A stretch of 64,000 nucleotides of DNA from Saxidomus purpurata (GCA_022818135.1 JAFMSR010000010.1:11184556-11248555), one strand, 5' to 3'. Shown: positions 39,001 through 52,400, numbered from the stretch's first letter. Notes: generated from the sequence alone by a model not told the origin. A program made the numbers and translations.

Positions 39001-40510
39001 TATTCCTTTTATATCTAGTTGTGTAATCCAAAATCAGTTGAATTATATATTGTGAAAGTAGCCTTTACAACCGTATAAGAGACAACTATTCTTCCAGTAA
39101 CAATTTTAAATAGTGGTCAATCATTTCATAATGATAATAATGTCCAGACAAAATTCACATTAGGTTAGTTGACCTGAAACACTTATAACTACCTATTAAG
39201 TGTATTATGTACATCAAATTGTTGAACTTAAATGGATTCGATTCACGTAAATATCTATCGTAGAACTGCGAACATATATTACCAGTATTTGTGTTTCTTC
39301 AGCATAAACATGTACTAAATTGGTATCAAGAAATCAAGTGAAGAAAATAAAATGTCATTACAATAATTCCATTTAAAACTGGACCTGTACACAAGCAGTA
39401 GCAATTCGGCATACCTAGTATCTACCTGGCAGGTGTGCATTCCGAGGAAGCTGTTATAACACGTGCAATGCTAAACAAAATACTTTTTCCACTTCAGAAG
39501 TCTTGCATTATTCTGCCAACCAGTCAGAAAGATAGAAATTGTGGAAACCATCCAATTAAGCATTTAATGTACAATTTATAATGTTTAAAACATTTATATT
39601 GACAAACACATAGTGTGATGATATGGCAACTGTTCACCACATGATCGACTTGATACGGCAACAATAGAATTCGACTGCACGGGAACAAGATCTAACATGA
39701 AATCTGTCTTAGATAACATTATGTTTTTGAACGAAAACAAATAACAAATCGAAATAGTACACTGTTTACAACGGACAAAATATTCGTGATTAGTAAAGCT
39801 CTATTTTCTCGAATATTGACAAAGTCATTCCTTGTTAATTTAGTCGAATTGGAAAAGCAATTTGGACAGAGTTGTCACACATGTCAAGCGGATATGAGAT
39901 GGAGGAGGAAATGAATCAAATTGTGAGAAAGAATTAAGCTGTTTTGGGACCAATTCCGATTTCCTATGAGAAGGGATTTTCCAAGACAGTCTGAGGTTCT
40001 TAGTAGCATAACCACACCTAAAATAATTAAACTTCTGAGGTACGTTAGTCATAACAGTCAGTTTTCACAAATTTCACAGAACCGTTACATAAATCAGTGA
40101 ACAATGATTTCATAAATAGTGTTCTGTATGTGCGCCGGACCTCTTACGAACAGTCAAAGATTTATTGTGAAAATAATATATGGTTGTATAAATAGTGTTA
40201 TAAATTACAATAACGCGAGGTATCGTTTTTATGTACACATTTCATTTAACGTGAACAGAAAAGGTCCTCGTGTTAGTATGAAATATTTATAACATGTTAT
40301 GATAATTAAATGTACTGTTTATCGCAATGAAAACAGATTCACTTGTACGCTTCTCGATAAGATTAAGTTTCAGTCTGTTAAAACGAAACATGTTTTTGAA
40401 GAGCAATAAATGTCTCTGCAAACGTAAATTTTTTAACAATGTTCCAAGACTCATTTCAATGACTACTTTCTACACATATTTTGAAAAGAGATGTTTCTGT
40501 TTGACATAAG
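36070..40510 (+). repeat. Local segmental duplication, copy 3
   Basis: Block a is at 36120-36310 (CCCTCCAGTAATTGCATTTG, AGTTTGTATATTCCCAC), block b at about 36690-36840 and block d at about 40140-40410 (AACAGTCAAAGATTTATTGT, TCTCGATAAGATTAAGTTTC). The b-to-d spacing is about 3.4 kb rather than 2.1 kb, explained by the internal triplication at 37546-39420. Confidence 0.62.
37546..39420 (+). repeat. Internal triplication within copy 3
   Basis: AAATATGCAATACGTTTTTG occurs at about 37988 and 38892, and ACAACCGTATAAGA-like blocks follow each. TCTTAGTTTC blocks start at about 37545 and 38573, and a TTCCATTTAAAAC...GACCT...AGTAGCAATT block repeats at about 38580 and 39366. Periods are roughly 1.0 and 0.8 kb. 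Copies are diverged. Confidence 0.68.
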
Positions 40511-43500
40511 TAGCCTACATGTATGTACCTAATGAACTGTTGTGAATAAAATTTGCTCACAACAGTATCATTCAACAATTTCAATTTCAACAGCAATTTC
40601 TTTAACCTAACTGTACCACAAATTGGCAATGTATTGCCATTACATGTGTATATCTAACATTCATAAATCTGCTTTAAACACACTTAATATATCTTCTACG
40701 TACACTTGACGTTGCTCAATACGATGGGATCTATTTAGGTCGGATTACTAGTAAATGAAGTTATCAATGCTAATATTCAACGTAATGATACGAAAATGTT
40801 TCTTCGTCATAACACTAATTTGTACTATTTTTGTGCGGAATAATACTCTTAGGGGAGTCTATAATTATAAAGCTTTTCAAATCATAGAATTGGCAGTAGA
40901 CAGTAAAAACAAAAGTTTTGAGCAACAAATTACAGTGTACTTTATAACCCTGTTTCACAATGAAAATGTGTTAGAAAGACTCTGTTTGGTTTATGCATAT
41001 TTATGTAGTATATTTATGTACATTGCAATCATACTAAGTCATACAGGTATAACCATATTAACACTGAAAGGGAATAAAACGAAAGGATTTATCTTAATAT
41101 AGAATCCTCGCCCCCAAGCAATTAATAATAATTGTAACCATGGCGTGACAGTAAGTTGTTCTTACTCAAATCAAATTGAATTATCATTTAATTATTTTTA
41201 GCACGAAATCGATCAAATAAATTATCGGAAAAGGCAAGCAAAAATCAAACAAAAAGACTGTATTGTAATAGTCTTGAACATACAAATAGGAATTGAAAAG
41301 AAAACAAACAGAAGGCATGAGAGGCTTTTATGCTTAAACGTCCATACTTAGTTTGATACGTGTGCTGTGTTTGATGTTACTTGCTAGAATATAAGCGTCT
41401 ATAGCATATTTCATGCTTGAGTTACTGAGTAAAATTGACAACAGGTCATGTTCTTATTCGTTGCTATGTGACTGGCTTCTCATATTTTTTTCTGTTATAC
41501 ACTATCATTCTGTCTCATATAAGAGTGACGAAGCCTTCTGTTCTAGATGATAACTCTTTGGCTACAGGCGACACATTTGCAATATATCGCATGTAGTTTG
41601 TTCTGCCAATTTGCACGAACGCTGTTGCTATTCAAACAGCTATTTGAGAACATGCGGGCATTGATCATGTCTGCTCAGTACATGGTGGTAATTCTTATTG
41701 GGCTTTACTGTAATTCTTGCAAACATGAAATAAACTTGCCATTTCTTATTTCTACGACCAAAATGTTTGTTTATACTTTGCATTTCTAGGCTTGTATCGA
41801 TTTTATCTGACTAAATTTAATAATGTTGTTGCTGCTGTAAACAAACTAAATCATATCATTTGATGACAAAATACTAGTATGGCGAAGATTAAAAGTCATA
41901 TTCTTATATTTTTGTTTATTTCATCTGGCTGCCCTGTTATTAATGGAACTTAACTTTTTTGAGTTACTGTTATGCAAAGATATTTGACAGAAATTTCCGT
42001 TTCGTGCGAGTTTAACTGATATTTTGCCAAAATCGAATCGACTATCTGTATCTTATCTATTTGGTATTTCCCGGCTACAACAAATCGCTTCTTTTATATT
42101 TCGCATTGAGAAGAAAAGGGAATGCTACTGTTGATAAAATTGTCTACTTAAAGATAAATAGATAAAAATGCATTTTTTTTTTGATCACATGAGTATTAGT
42201 CTTTAGTTATGTCTCGATGCCAGTTTAAAAAAAACAAATATGATGAAGAAAAGGCGAAAATAAAAAAAACACTTACCTTTAGGCTTACTATTCGATCTTG
42301 TCAACAGTCGATCTTGCACAAGATCCCTAACCATATACATCTGTATAAATATTATCAGAATTAGAAGAGAAATAAAAATATTAGTTGTTAAATGGCGACG
42401 GCTTTATTTTAATAGTCAGGTATCAACTTTGGATCCACTAGATTAAGTCAGATCTGACTTATTTTCGAAGTTGTTCAAAGCATGACTTCCATATATAGTA
42501 AAACCCGTCATAACGGAACGGTGCTAGAATAGCATTTATCTATAAAATAGCGAAGAAATGAAAGTATAGGCTTTAAAATACACGTGTATTTGATTTTCAT
42601 TTTGAAGCTTAAACACCCTACAGCGTTTACTCCCCACTACAAATCCAGTAATGACAGAAGTCACAGTACGCTAAAATAGTTATGTTGCTTTTCAGTATAT
42701 AGTGTTCACTGTCAACACCTTCATCCCGGTCACAGCAATGAGAGATGCAGGCATAGTGCAATCCATCGATTGAGTTTATAGTTGGAATGGGTAAGCCCAC
42801 ATCCTTTAATGTTGCAGTGCATGGCTCTACCGACTTTATAAGTTTTGACACAATATAAAATACTTACTACCCATTGGACTTTCACACATACATAAAACAT
42901 ATGTAAATATTCCAGAAAGCTAAATAAAATCATTAAATTCATTACAAATGTTTACACATTGAACTTTTTCAAGATTGCTTCACTCGTCATTGTCTACATC
43001 AAATTCAAATAAAAGATCTTTCTTTACCGTATGTATGTGCATATAAATGGTGGCTTGAAATGGCTTTAATATATCTTTGTTATAATTAGAACCATACCAA
43101 CAAAACAACAAGAGAAAATAGGGAAATGAGACACAATAGTTCTGAGAAAGATGTTATTAGAAAGGCATCACCCTGAATGAGATTCACACAAATTTTGAAC
43201 GAGTTCAAAGCTAAGAAAAAAGTCGGAAACTTTCGGTGGCTACACGATCAGTCAATGCAAAATGGAATTTGATTTTCTGTTGTTTTTTTATCTGTAATAG
43301 CATTTACATTCAAACAGTAATTGACAAGCCCGTCTCAGAGATGTTCTCATGTTATGTCTTACTTGAAAAATTGTAATTTTCCTTTCCTTTTCTTTTTTTG
43401 GCTGAGTATAGAATTGTATCGAAGCGCCTATAGTCCAAATACTTACAACTTGTGACTGCGTTACAAACTTTGAATCATTTTCTCGCTGGATGCCGTCATC

Positions 43501-44356
43501 GCTCTATACGGGCACTTTGATCCGCCATGGTCATAAATCAACGATGTTTGATATATAATCTAAAATTTTGCGTATCGTATGAAAAAATGAAATAATCGTT
43601 TTGAATATCGTTTTGAATTTTTATTTTTGGTTCAAAAATTTTGCACTGATAAATGCATTTTTCGGTCGTCTCTCGTATTATTACAAATGACAAAGTCAGT
43701 GAGCTGCCGACATCAGACAGGGTGAAACCTTGGTTTCATTTATTTTACGTTATTAGCACACTGTGTATGTTTCGGTCTACCTCATAAGTGGCAAAAGTTC
43801 TGTAGACATTATCAAATTTTGAAGCCTTTAGTTGTTGAGACAGATAGGGTTTACTTAGTACATGGTCAAAATATATATTATAGTCTTATTTATATTAAGT
43901 TTATTCTTAATTTATCGAATGAATAAAACGATTTTTAGTTATAAAATGCAAGATTCAAAACTTCGAATTTGATGTTATTGGTTATATATTATATGAAAAG
44001 TTGGATTACTATAATTACCGGCATAGTTTCAAAATTTCAATATAATAGATAAATTATTCCGTTTTACTTTTGTTTGTTCATCTGTCAATGAATGGCTCAC
44101 ACTGAATTTAACTTTACATTTGACATTCCCGATTTCTGCTCATCAGTTTCTCCTAATTGCAGCGGGACTGTGTCATTGGTTATCTCAGACTGACTTTATC
44201 TGGAATTCGCAGAGATTTCTGAAATGCTTGAAAGCAGTTGTAGTCTGCTAAGCGAGCAAGACAGAATGGAGAAAATTGACTCGCGGATTTGATTAGACAG
44301 TAGTTTTATATTAACAATGAAGCGGCAAAATATTGAGTGTTAGTTACAGTTGTAAA
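40511..44356. other. Intergenic, nothing firm
   Basis: The largest frame, 40755-41102 plus (115 codons, two hydrophobic stretches), is strongly AT-biased and shows no family signature; I do not call it. The two overlapping minus frames at 42627-42942 are likewise unsupported. Confidence 0.4.
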
Positions 44357-44412
44357 ATGCCTCCTTCTAAGGATAGTAAGACAAAATATTTGCGTGGATT
44401 TGATAAAAGCAG
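44357..44412 (+). CDS. Candidate first coding exon of an unidentified gene
   Basis: The ATG at 44357 reads MPPSKDSKTKYLRGFDKS and reaches a consensus donor AGCAG|GTACGT at 44412/44413 in phase 2. It is preceded by about 150 bp of more balanced sequence that could be a 5' leader. KYLRGFDKS resembles the N-terminus of some transposase-derived nuclear proteins, in which a similar motif precedes an aromatic/Pro stretch, but the match is too short to assign. No partner exon was found downstream in the window. Confidence 0.4.
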
Positions 44413-44916
44413 GTACGTGTGTGTAGATGTTTTTTGGTAATAAAAAAGTAATGTAGATATAATAGCTATAACCTATCAATAGAAAACATCATGAAAAATG
44501 ATTTAATATTAATTGTGATAACATTTAATATAATTTGGTTTAACTCACTCATATCTAAACATTTTGAAAGTCAAAATAGAAAGGTAAGGTAATAACTTAC
44601 TTTCACTTCCTCACCATATTTAAATGCGCCCGTCGTTACCGGGCTTTGTCATCAATGCACCTTTGCTGCACTATCTGACATGGGTTTTAACTATTATTTG
44701 AAACTAACATCCGTGCTAACTTATTTAATGTGATTCGTGTCATGTCTTTGATTTTGATATTCGTGCATGACAAGGACCTACTATAATCGTAAATTACTGT
44801 TTCTTATTTAGAGATCAAATAAAATAAAAAGATTCCTCTGGAATCATGCAATATTTTATCTTTGTGTACTAACCAATATTATAAACATTTAATACAACGA
44901 TTACGTATATAATAAC
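44413..44916 (+). other. Possible intron of the orphan exon
   Basis: AT-rich. No exon or repeat seen before the MITE. Confidence 0.3.
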
Positions 44917-45331
44917 TTAAAGTGACATTATGCGCATATTATTGCACAAAGTGTATTTTTGGTGACAGTTTTATAAAAGCAATTTTTGGTTGCTGTGCAT
45001 TTAAATGTGTTAAATTAATGATTATGCCGCATTAGTATTTGAAGTTGGTGCTTTAGATATAAAAAAATCGGACTGATAAAATGATAGTTGAATGTTGGTA
45101 CTGATTTCGGCAGTGGAAGGGAAGCAACTCCTGCATGCAGTTGTTCTTTTTCTTAAATTGACTCTCCCAGTGAAATAAGAAAATCAATATTTTGAAAGTT
45201 ATTTTTTCATACTGGTTGCGGGAAGAGTTTGGTGTATTGGGTTAAAAGTTATTATTTCCTCTACACTTTTGTACACACACCATTTTCAGCTGGATTTTTA
45301 CTTGAAAAAAATGCGCATAATGTCACTTTAA
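44917..45331. mobile_element. MITE with 17-bp inverted repeats and TTAA target duplication
   Basis: AGTGACATTATGCGCAT at 44921-44937 is matched by its exact reverse complement at 45311-45327. Both ends are flanked by TTAA (44917-44920, 45328-45331). The 407-bp interior has no ORF. A TTAA duplication is typical of piggyBac-type insertions, but the terminal bases are not the usual piggyBac CCY, so the mobilising family is uncertain. Confidence 0.88.
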
Positions 45332-47990
45332 ATAGTTGGTAGTATTAATAATAAAATTCGATAGAGAACATAACTTGATCATGTTAATTCCTTCGAAACC
45401 TTTTGTAAAGTTTACAGTTAAACTACACTTCAAAATGGCCAAACAAAGTCATGGCCAAATATGATGCTACGTCATTGTCAAATAAGATGCTTACAATACA
45501 ACGAATGCTTTGCAGACAAGACTTTATTAAAAAAATAATTTCATTGTGTTACTGTTTGAAAGGAACACTAACATGTATATGCCTACTCACAAACGTCACA
45601 TCAATTAACAGAATTCCTGCAACCATGCAATGGAGTTGTCATTTCCTTGTTTATAACCAGTAAGATATACGACGTTTTGTTCATCATTTGCATTTTCAGT
45701 TTCCATCGCTTCTCCGGCAACAGCTGGACTGACAGTTTTGCAATTTGCAAAATCGTGAAAACTAAATCAATACTTTAATTTCTTGCCAAAACAAATTTAA
45801 AAAAATAAAACTCCAAACTTCGTTGCTAAGTCGTTAAAATGCCACACATACATGTACACTCTGTAACTAATACTCTTTTCCTTACAGGTAGCATTAGGTC
45901 TATTAAACATTGCTAGTGTCTAGCTATAAATGTCTCATTAATAAACAGACTTCTTGCAAAATTACAATGAAGTTGTCAGTTCTTATCTTTAAAACCTGTC
46001 ATTATGTCAGTATGATAATTTTTTGTCTATGTTTATTTTTTTATAACATCTTGTGCTTGTTATTATTAAACACAGTTTATTATGTGCAGTTATACAAATA
46101 ACAGGTTAATCTTGACACTTTGCAAGAAAACGATCCGTTTTGGCTCTAATTTTTTATTCGATTGAAAATTAAGAAATCACGGCCCATATACTCAAGAAAA
46201 CAAGACCCGTATACGAGCTAGTGAAATCGTGTTAACTTTCGAAGGTCTTTTTAAAATCTTTTGATAGATGTTTTTCTCGAGAAAGCAAAAACAAACTGCT
46301 TGGACACCTGTTTTTCTTGATTTTTCTCTTGCACCGGAAGTTAGCGCAATATCAGTGGTGAAGGCGTTGCACATTACAAGTCAAGAGCATAATTATGAAA
46401 TAAAAAATTGTAAACACAAACGAAATCAAATAACTTAGCTTGATTGCTTTCTTATCATATCGTTTATCTTAGCTGTTTTTGTACTGTATTTGTAAATGAA
46501 GAATTTGAAAGACGGATATTCTTGAAAAAAGTATAATAATTTGGATATTTTTTATAAAGAAAACAGTACATAAAACATTTAGTATATTATTATCAACATT
46601 TGTTATTATGAATATACATTTATAGAAAACTTCTCAGAACAGTAAATTAGATTTAAAAAAAAAACAATAAAGAAATTATCTTTAGATGATTGTATATGAC
46701 TTACGAAAAGGCTTTGTAAATAAAGTGACTCGAAAAAAAAGTAAATAAAATAACAAACGACGTGTCTCCTGCAGCTGTTGTTTACCGTGAGTGTATCCTT
46801 GAGTGTAGCTGCCGAAAGGTCAAGTAATATCAACTCTCAACGCTCCAGCTCGTTACTGTAAATAATCAGGGAGACGTTTGTTCGGTCTTGTGTATGAAAA
46901 AAGCTTCGTAAATTTAAACCGATTGTTATTGTCTTCAAGGTGATTGTTTGTCTTTCTGGAAGGGAAGTGGGAGGACAATGACATGCATTCATTCTTTATT
47001 TGCAAATCTGCATATATCTTACATGTGGCAATACATGCCATGGTAATGTACTAATGAACTTGTTGAAGACGTTGACGTTAAGTTTTACCTGAAATAGAAT
47101 CCTGGTACCTTGAATGAGATGTTAAAGTATCAGAGCAAATGAATAGATTGTATTTTTCCGCCGGAACATTTAACGCCGGAACATAGCACAATGCCTCTAA
47201 CATAAACTGTAAATAAAATCAGAGCATTTGCAATTATGTAAAAGCAGCTGTAGAAACCAACAAATTAACGGGGAGAAAACAGACTAGTGAACAATAATAA
47301 CAGTAAAGGCAGAAATTTCGATAATATGTACAACAAATATTAAAAATAAAAAATGTCTTAAAGTTTCAAGTTTAAAGACAGCGGTTAACGGTCACTGAGC
47401 AAATGGGTTTTATCAGTACGAAACAATAGGAAAGTCTAACCACTAGTTCCAAATAGATTCTTAGCAAGCTCATATATTTTTTAATAAAAGAAACACAGCC
47501 AAGCCCAAAACTCTGGGCTCCTGTATTTCTAGAGATAACTTTAATTTCATTTTTTTGTGTGTGTGGAGAATCATTAGGTGACCATTTCCAAGTTTTATTA
47601 AAAACTCCAAACAATGTCTTAGCTATGTTTTCCATAAATATACCAATATAATATTATACCGGGAAAAGAGCATACCATTAAAACCCAATTCGATTTGTTT
47701 TGCTTTAACATCGTTAATTGGATTTATTAGATAGTGAGCTATGTGATGTAAAACTCACTTTTCAGGGAGTATAGATTTTAAACTGTTCTGAATGGAATAT
47801 ATATATAAAACGATACTCAGGGTCATAACTATGGTCCAAAAGTATTCTGATTGAAAAAAGCAATATAACCTTATAACATATTGCATAACATTTCTACCGT
47901 GTTATGTAAGTACCCGATTTGGCGCAATATATTAACTTTATATATTATTTAGGGAAACAGCATACATGTCATCCCACTGGGATCCTTGTT
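45332..47990. other. Intergenic, nothing identified
   Basis: Contains only short unsupported ORFs (for example 45451-45663 plus, 46853-47041 minus, 47372-47635 minus). Confidence 0.4.
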
Positions 47991-48480
47991 ATGCACACCC
48001 GAGTGGAACTCTGGTGAAGCTTTTAGTATGGTAATATGTCCGTCGTCATACGTCTACAGTTGCTTCGAATTACTTCTCAAAAACTACATGGCATATCATC
48101 AAAGAAGGCCAGAATCACCCCGGCATTATGTTATCTAAATTTGTTCAAATGGATCTGGGCCGCTCAAAACATACCCGCCAAAGCAAAACCTTAACAAAAA
48201 TCTTTGTAAAAACTTCGCCAAAACCTCAAGACCAAATGCTACGATCTTTGGTATGAGGCATTGTCTAGTTAAAATAGGCGCTTAACAAAATATAACAGTT
48301 TCAGTTTCAGGCAATCAAACCTAGACTTTCATGGCCATTCTCCCATATAACGGTTAATATCTATATCAAGTTTATAATTTTGATACTCCAAGCGTTTTCT
48401 TAGATATGACAACGAATGGATGGACAACGCCAAAACTATATTTGATGATGTTTGATAAAATGTCCTGGAGGCAGACGAAT
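47991..48480 (+). repeat. Degenerate copy of the hairpin-ended tandem repeat family
   Basis: Shares blocks such as ATATGTCCGTCGTCATACG, TTCAAATGGATCTGGGCCGC, GACCAAATGCTACGATCTTTG and GGCATTGTCTAGTT with the opening part of the family at 17790-18420. The terminal hairpin is not preserved. Confidence 0.45.
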
Positions 48481-50281
48481 TAATGATGCGGAAATGTGTA
48501 TTTTACTAGAAATAATGTCATTATCTTACATAATTATAACATTGATGCAATAAATGGTGAATACAAACTACTGTATATGTCAATATAAAGGTATGTAAAT
48601 AAGCGCATGGATTTGTATAGTAGCTTTTAGAAACTTAACCGATCTGTCGGAGGATTTTATTTTGTAAAAAAAAAATATTTACATTTTTAAATCTGAGACA
48701 TAGAGCGGTAGAACTATTGCATGGCAGCATTCAAAAATGATGTTCTTAAATGTCTTCATTGCATTTCATAAATCTAAACTTCAAGTGCTTGTTTTGAAAT
48801 CTGAAAGCATGAGGCACGCATCTGGCTTCATCATCAATAATAATGTTCCCTTTAAAGTAATCAAACTAGAAAGTACTGGTCGTTTATACAATATAATTCC
48901 TAATACTATTTATATTTCATTATGGATTATACAACACAGATGCAGAATTACTGTTTGTTTAGCACACATATGTGTTTCAAGTAAACAACTGTGCGGATCA
49001 GTTGTTGATACTTTTCTGTACATTTCGTAATTGTATTTTTCAATTTAGAAAAGGTTATACATTATGCTTTTCTTTTTTCACAGAATTCTTTTAGAATAAT
49101 ATAGATCTATATTTTCTATAATTACCGTTTGATTATGAAATGCAATTTATAGATTGACATTTATAATTATTTCCTTATTTGCAAATAATTATTTGAGAAA
49201 TGTAGTTTAAGTATTGTCAGCCTTTATTGTACTGCCAAAGGCCAAATATGCCTGAACATTCTACCGATTATGAAGTCGGAAAATATCAATTGCTCTCCTG
49301 AAGTAAATATTGACAATACCCAGGGGACACTTAAAGCTCTTCATTCTATGATTTATTCTTTAATGAAAAGCATTGATAACAAAAGGTGCATATATCATCT
49401 GCAATTAAATTCATTTTCTTTAACAAATGGTATTGATATATTTATACATTTCAACTTTGTTAAATAGTGCACATCTGAATTTTCGATTTATGCAGGAAGA
49501 GGAAGTCTTTACACTATTTAATTTAATGTCTGTTTAATGAAACAAGTTCTCGGCTTAAAAAAATATCCAATCAGTGATGCCGCATGGGTAGCATGCTTGA
49601 TCATATCAAGAGAGCCATGATGCCTGAGAACCAAACCGTGTTTAGAATTCAACCATTTTTGGAGCTTTTCTATTTAATCAGCGTTGATAAGAACGGCTCC
49701 CGTAAGAAAAGCTGATGCTGAGAGAATAATTCATTCTTACATGAAATGAAGATTAAAGCTGAACATACTGTAACAGGACCATTTATCTTCAACCTATCGA
49801 CGAATGGGCGGACAGAGAATTGGTCACACAAGCACGGGTGTTACATCTGGGGTTTCAAGCTCTTGCTGAGGTCATTCTGCAAAAGGGCAAAGTTTCCAGT
49901 TTTATTTGTAGATATTTTAATATTATTGTTTTGATTGAACATTGCAAGCACGTAATTATGATGCCCTAAGGGGCATAACCGAATGGTGTCTAGATTGATG
50001 CATATAGCTTCTGATGTAAACAAACACTAAACAGTTCTAGTCGTGTAAGGATAGTAAATCGCTATATTTATCCTAGATTTTCTGCGCGAATGCAGGAAAA
50101 AGAGGGATTCTTACAATATAAAGCAATTTAAGTTTTCCTGAGATCATAAAAATTGCTTTAGGACCGTAACTGGTTTACCTTGAATCATCCACTTAACAAA
50201 CGTTCGTGTCGTTGTTTACACATTCATTAAGCACCATTATACTCGTGCATGTAATTAAACCAGAAACGTCAAATATATATA
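48481..50281. other. Intergenic, related in part to 53200-53400
   Basis: The segment at about 49220-49260 (CTTTATTGTACTGCCAAAGG) resembles 53336-53375 (CTTTATTATGCTACCAGAGG), and the surroundings align loosely. ORFs at 48737-49030 and 49270-49467 are AT-biased and unrecognised. Confidence 0.4.
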
Positions 50282-50622
50282 AGTTTTAAGGTGTCTTCCC
50301 CTCACTAGCCTTATGTCCACATATATGTGGATTAAAATAATTCCTTGAAAAGGCTTGAATTAAAAATCTTTTTCTCTTAAACCACGATGGCCTAGAAGTT
50401 AGATGTTTGGCATGTAGCATTGTTTAGTAGACCTCTACCAAGATTGTTAGCATAGTTTTAAATCTTTACAAAGACCTATATAGGACAACTTATTTTGTAT
50501 GTAACATTGTCTAGTGGTATTTTAACTGCTTCGTTCATTTCATGCCTCTTTGGTCGAAATTATCATCACCCGCCAGGTAAGTAGGCGAGCGATATAGGGC
50601 CATCATGGCCCTCTTGTTTTTT
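50282..50622 (+). repeat. Hairpin-ended repeat, second copy
   Basis: Contains GATGGCCTAGAAGTTAGATG and GGCATGTAGCATTGTTTAGT, and ends GCGATATAGGGCCATCATGG then CCCTCTTGTTTT. AGGGCCAT and ATGGCCCT form a perfect 8-bp stem around one base. It matches the array at 17790-18420 in order and terminus. Confidence 0.72.
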
Positions 50623-50779
50623 AAAATTTCAACATTACTTTATTTGTACTTATCAGTATATATGTATAGTTTTATCATTAAACGCCATTGTTCAGTTAGT
50701 ATGGGTGCAGTTTATCTTAACATTTCAATTTAATTTCAGAGTAAATTAAGAATGAAAATGAGAAACTGCAACTTTACAG

Positions 50780-51540
50780 ATTGTTCTTTTATACTTTTTG
50801 TTTTTCGTTTCTACCTTGATCTTATGTTTATTCTAAATATGTTTCTTTGAGTTTCAAATTGCCGAAGCTCATCGATTTGCTGACATTTTCACAATTTATT
50901 TTAGCCTTTACCATAACGAAGTACTATTTTCTGGTTTTGCATTGGCAGTTCGCCTTTGTCTTTTTTTCAAAGTAATATCATATTGCAGCCGCTTGAATGC
51001 TTTTAAAACCATTCTTTTTATTCACAGTCTGGAATATAGAATTGTGGATTACAATGCAAGTTTTTTCAGGTATCATGTTTCTTTTTAATTGTACTTTCAA
51101 GCACATCGAACTTAGTTCCGCAGAGATGCATTTTATGTACACAATTTCTTTGAATGTATGGAACAGGGTCATGATGGCATGCTACATGCCGGTTTAAACG
51201 ATCTGTTACTAATATATCGGGTTTACTGGCCGATGTTTTGCTTTTTCATTTTAAATCTGCGCGGTATTTTGACACGTATTAAAGTCCACTGGTACTACTT
51301 CTAACAGAACAGCTATAACCATTTGAATTTATCTTGATCTTCTGTTTGTTTTAAAATATGCTTTTTCGAAGTTTCAAATTGCTACGCTGTTTGTAAATTA
51401 TTATATTAATTGTTTCGCTGATAATTATATACAAGAGATATTCTATCCTAAACCATGATGATATATTATTTTGTGGTTTTGCATGAAGCATTCCTATGTC
51501 TGACATTAAAATTTATATCACATTAAAACATCTGGAAAAA
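50780..51540 (+). repeat. Diverged tandem pair, ~0.5 kb unit
   Basis: CTTGATCTTATGTTT...TTTGAGTTTCAAATTGCC at about 50816-50865 is matched by CTTGATCTTCTGTTT...TCGAAGTTTCAAATTGCT at about 51334-51383. Each is followed by a block containing ACCAT(A/G)A(C/T)GA and TTTTGCAT. A third related block is at 54546-54660. Confidence 0.55.
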
Positions 51541-52079
51541 AGCTAAACAAGGTTATGTTCCCTCTTAGTAACATACCATTGCATCTACAGACTGCTGTTT
51601 GATTCATTCGGTACTTTGGAACTGGATGAGAAGTGATGTTTGAAAACTTCAGAGTGTCATGTATATTACAATAACTACAACTATGTCTGCACCAGTGCAG
51701 CCAGCTTAGAAAGATGTTTATAAGCGTTGTTTCTATATTTAGATTTACACTTCAAGACAATTCTAAATAGTTAGGACTATTACTAAGAGGCAAACATTGT
51801 ATCATCTGCTCATAATATTGTACACCAAACTTCATTTTTGAAAATATGCTTTATTTTATGCATCAATCTTCACCTTCTGACATATCAGCGTTTATATACA
51901 CAAACATACACCTTATATACATATAGACCATAGATTGTGCATCGCTATGGCTGTGTTAAACCTTTTAATCATTTTAAGTAATAACCCATCTCTTCATCAT
52001 CATGCAGATAAAAACGCTACTAAATCAGTGAATGTAAAATGAATACCACCAATAAAGTTTTACTATATTGTGGCTCGAA

Positions 52080-52400
52080 ATGAAGTGTCATTGAACTGAT
52101 TGATATTGATATAGTTCATTCCCAAGAGACCTTTAAAGCAGCACTTTGTCATATGTGTCAGACAAGCAAGTATTTGCCCACAAAATGAAACCTTATTTGT
52201 AATGTTGTAGGGATTTTCTGAAATCTTCTGAAAGCATTGTCATTTAGCTATATCATTCTTCTCTACAAGGCTACCAGAGATTCTCTAGTAGAAAACTTGA
52301 AGATGTAAATCTTTGCTTGCTTTGAAGTTACATATTTATTAGAATATATTAGTCACTGCAATTTAAAGCCATTCGTCCTCTGAGTTATACTTGTAACTTA
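52080..52400 (+). repeat. Diverged duplicate of 57490-57850
   Basis: Shares GAGACCTTTAAAGCAGCA, TTATTTGTAATGT, AGAGATTCTCTAGTAG / TTAATTCTCTGGTAGTC and a final TGCAATTTA block in the same order. Confidence 0.62.

Noticed and set aside
40755..41102. 115-codon plus-strand ORF with hydrophobic stretches
   Set aside because: Its composition follows the AT-rich background, no splice context or motif was found, and hydrophobic residues are expected from T-rich codons.
49571..49660. Possible tRNA-like sequence (TGCCGCATGGGTAGCATGC)
   Set aside because: No B box at proper spacing and no cloverleaf.
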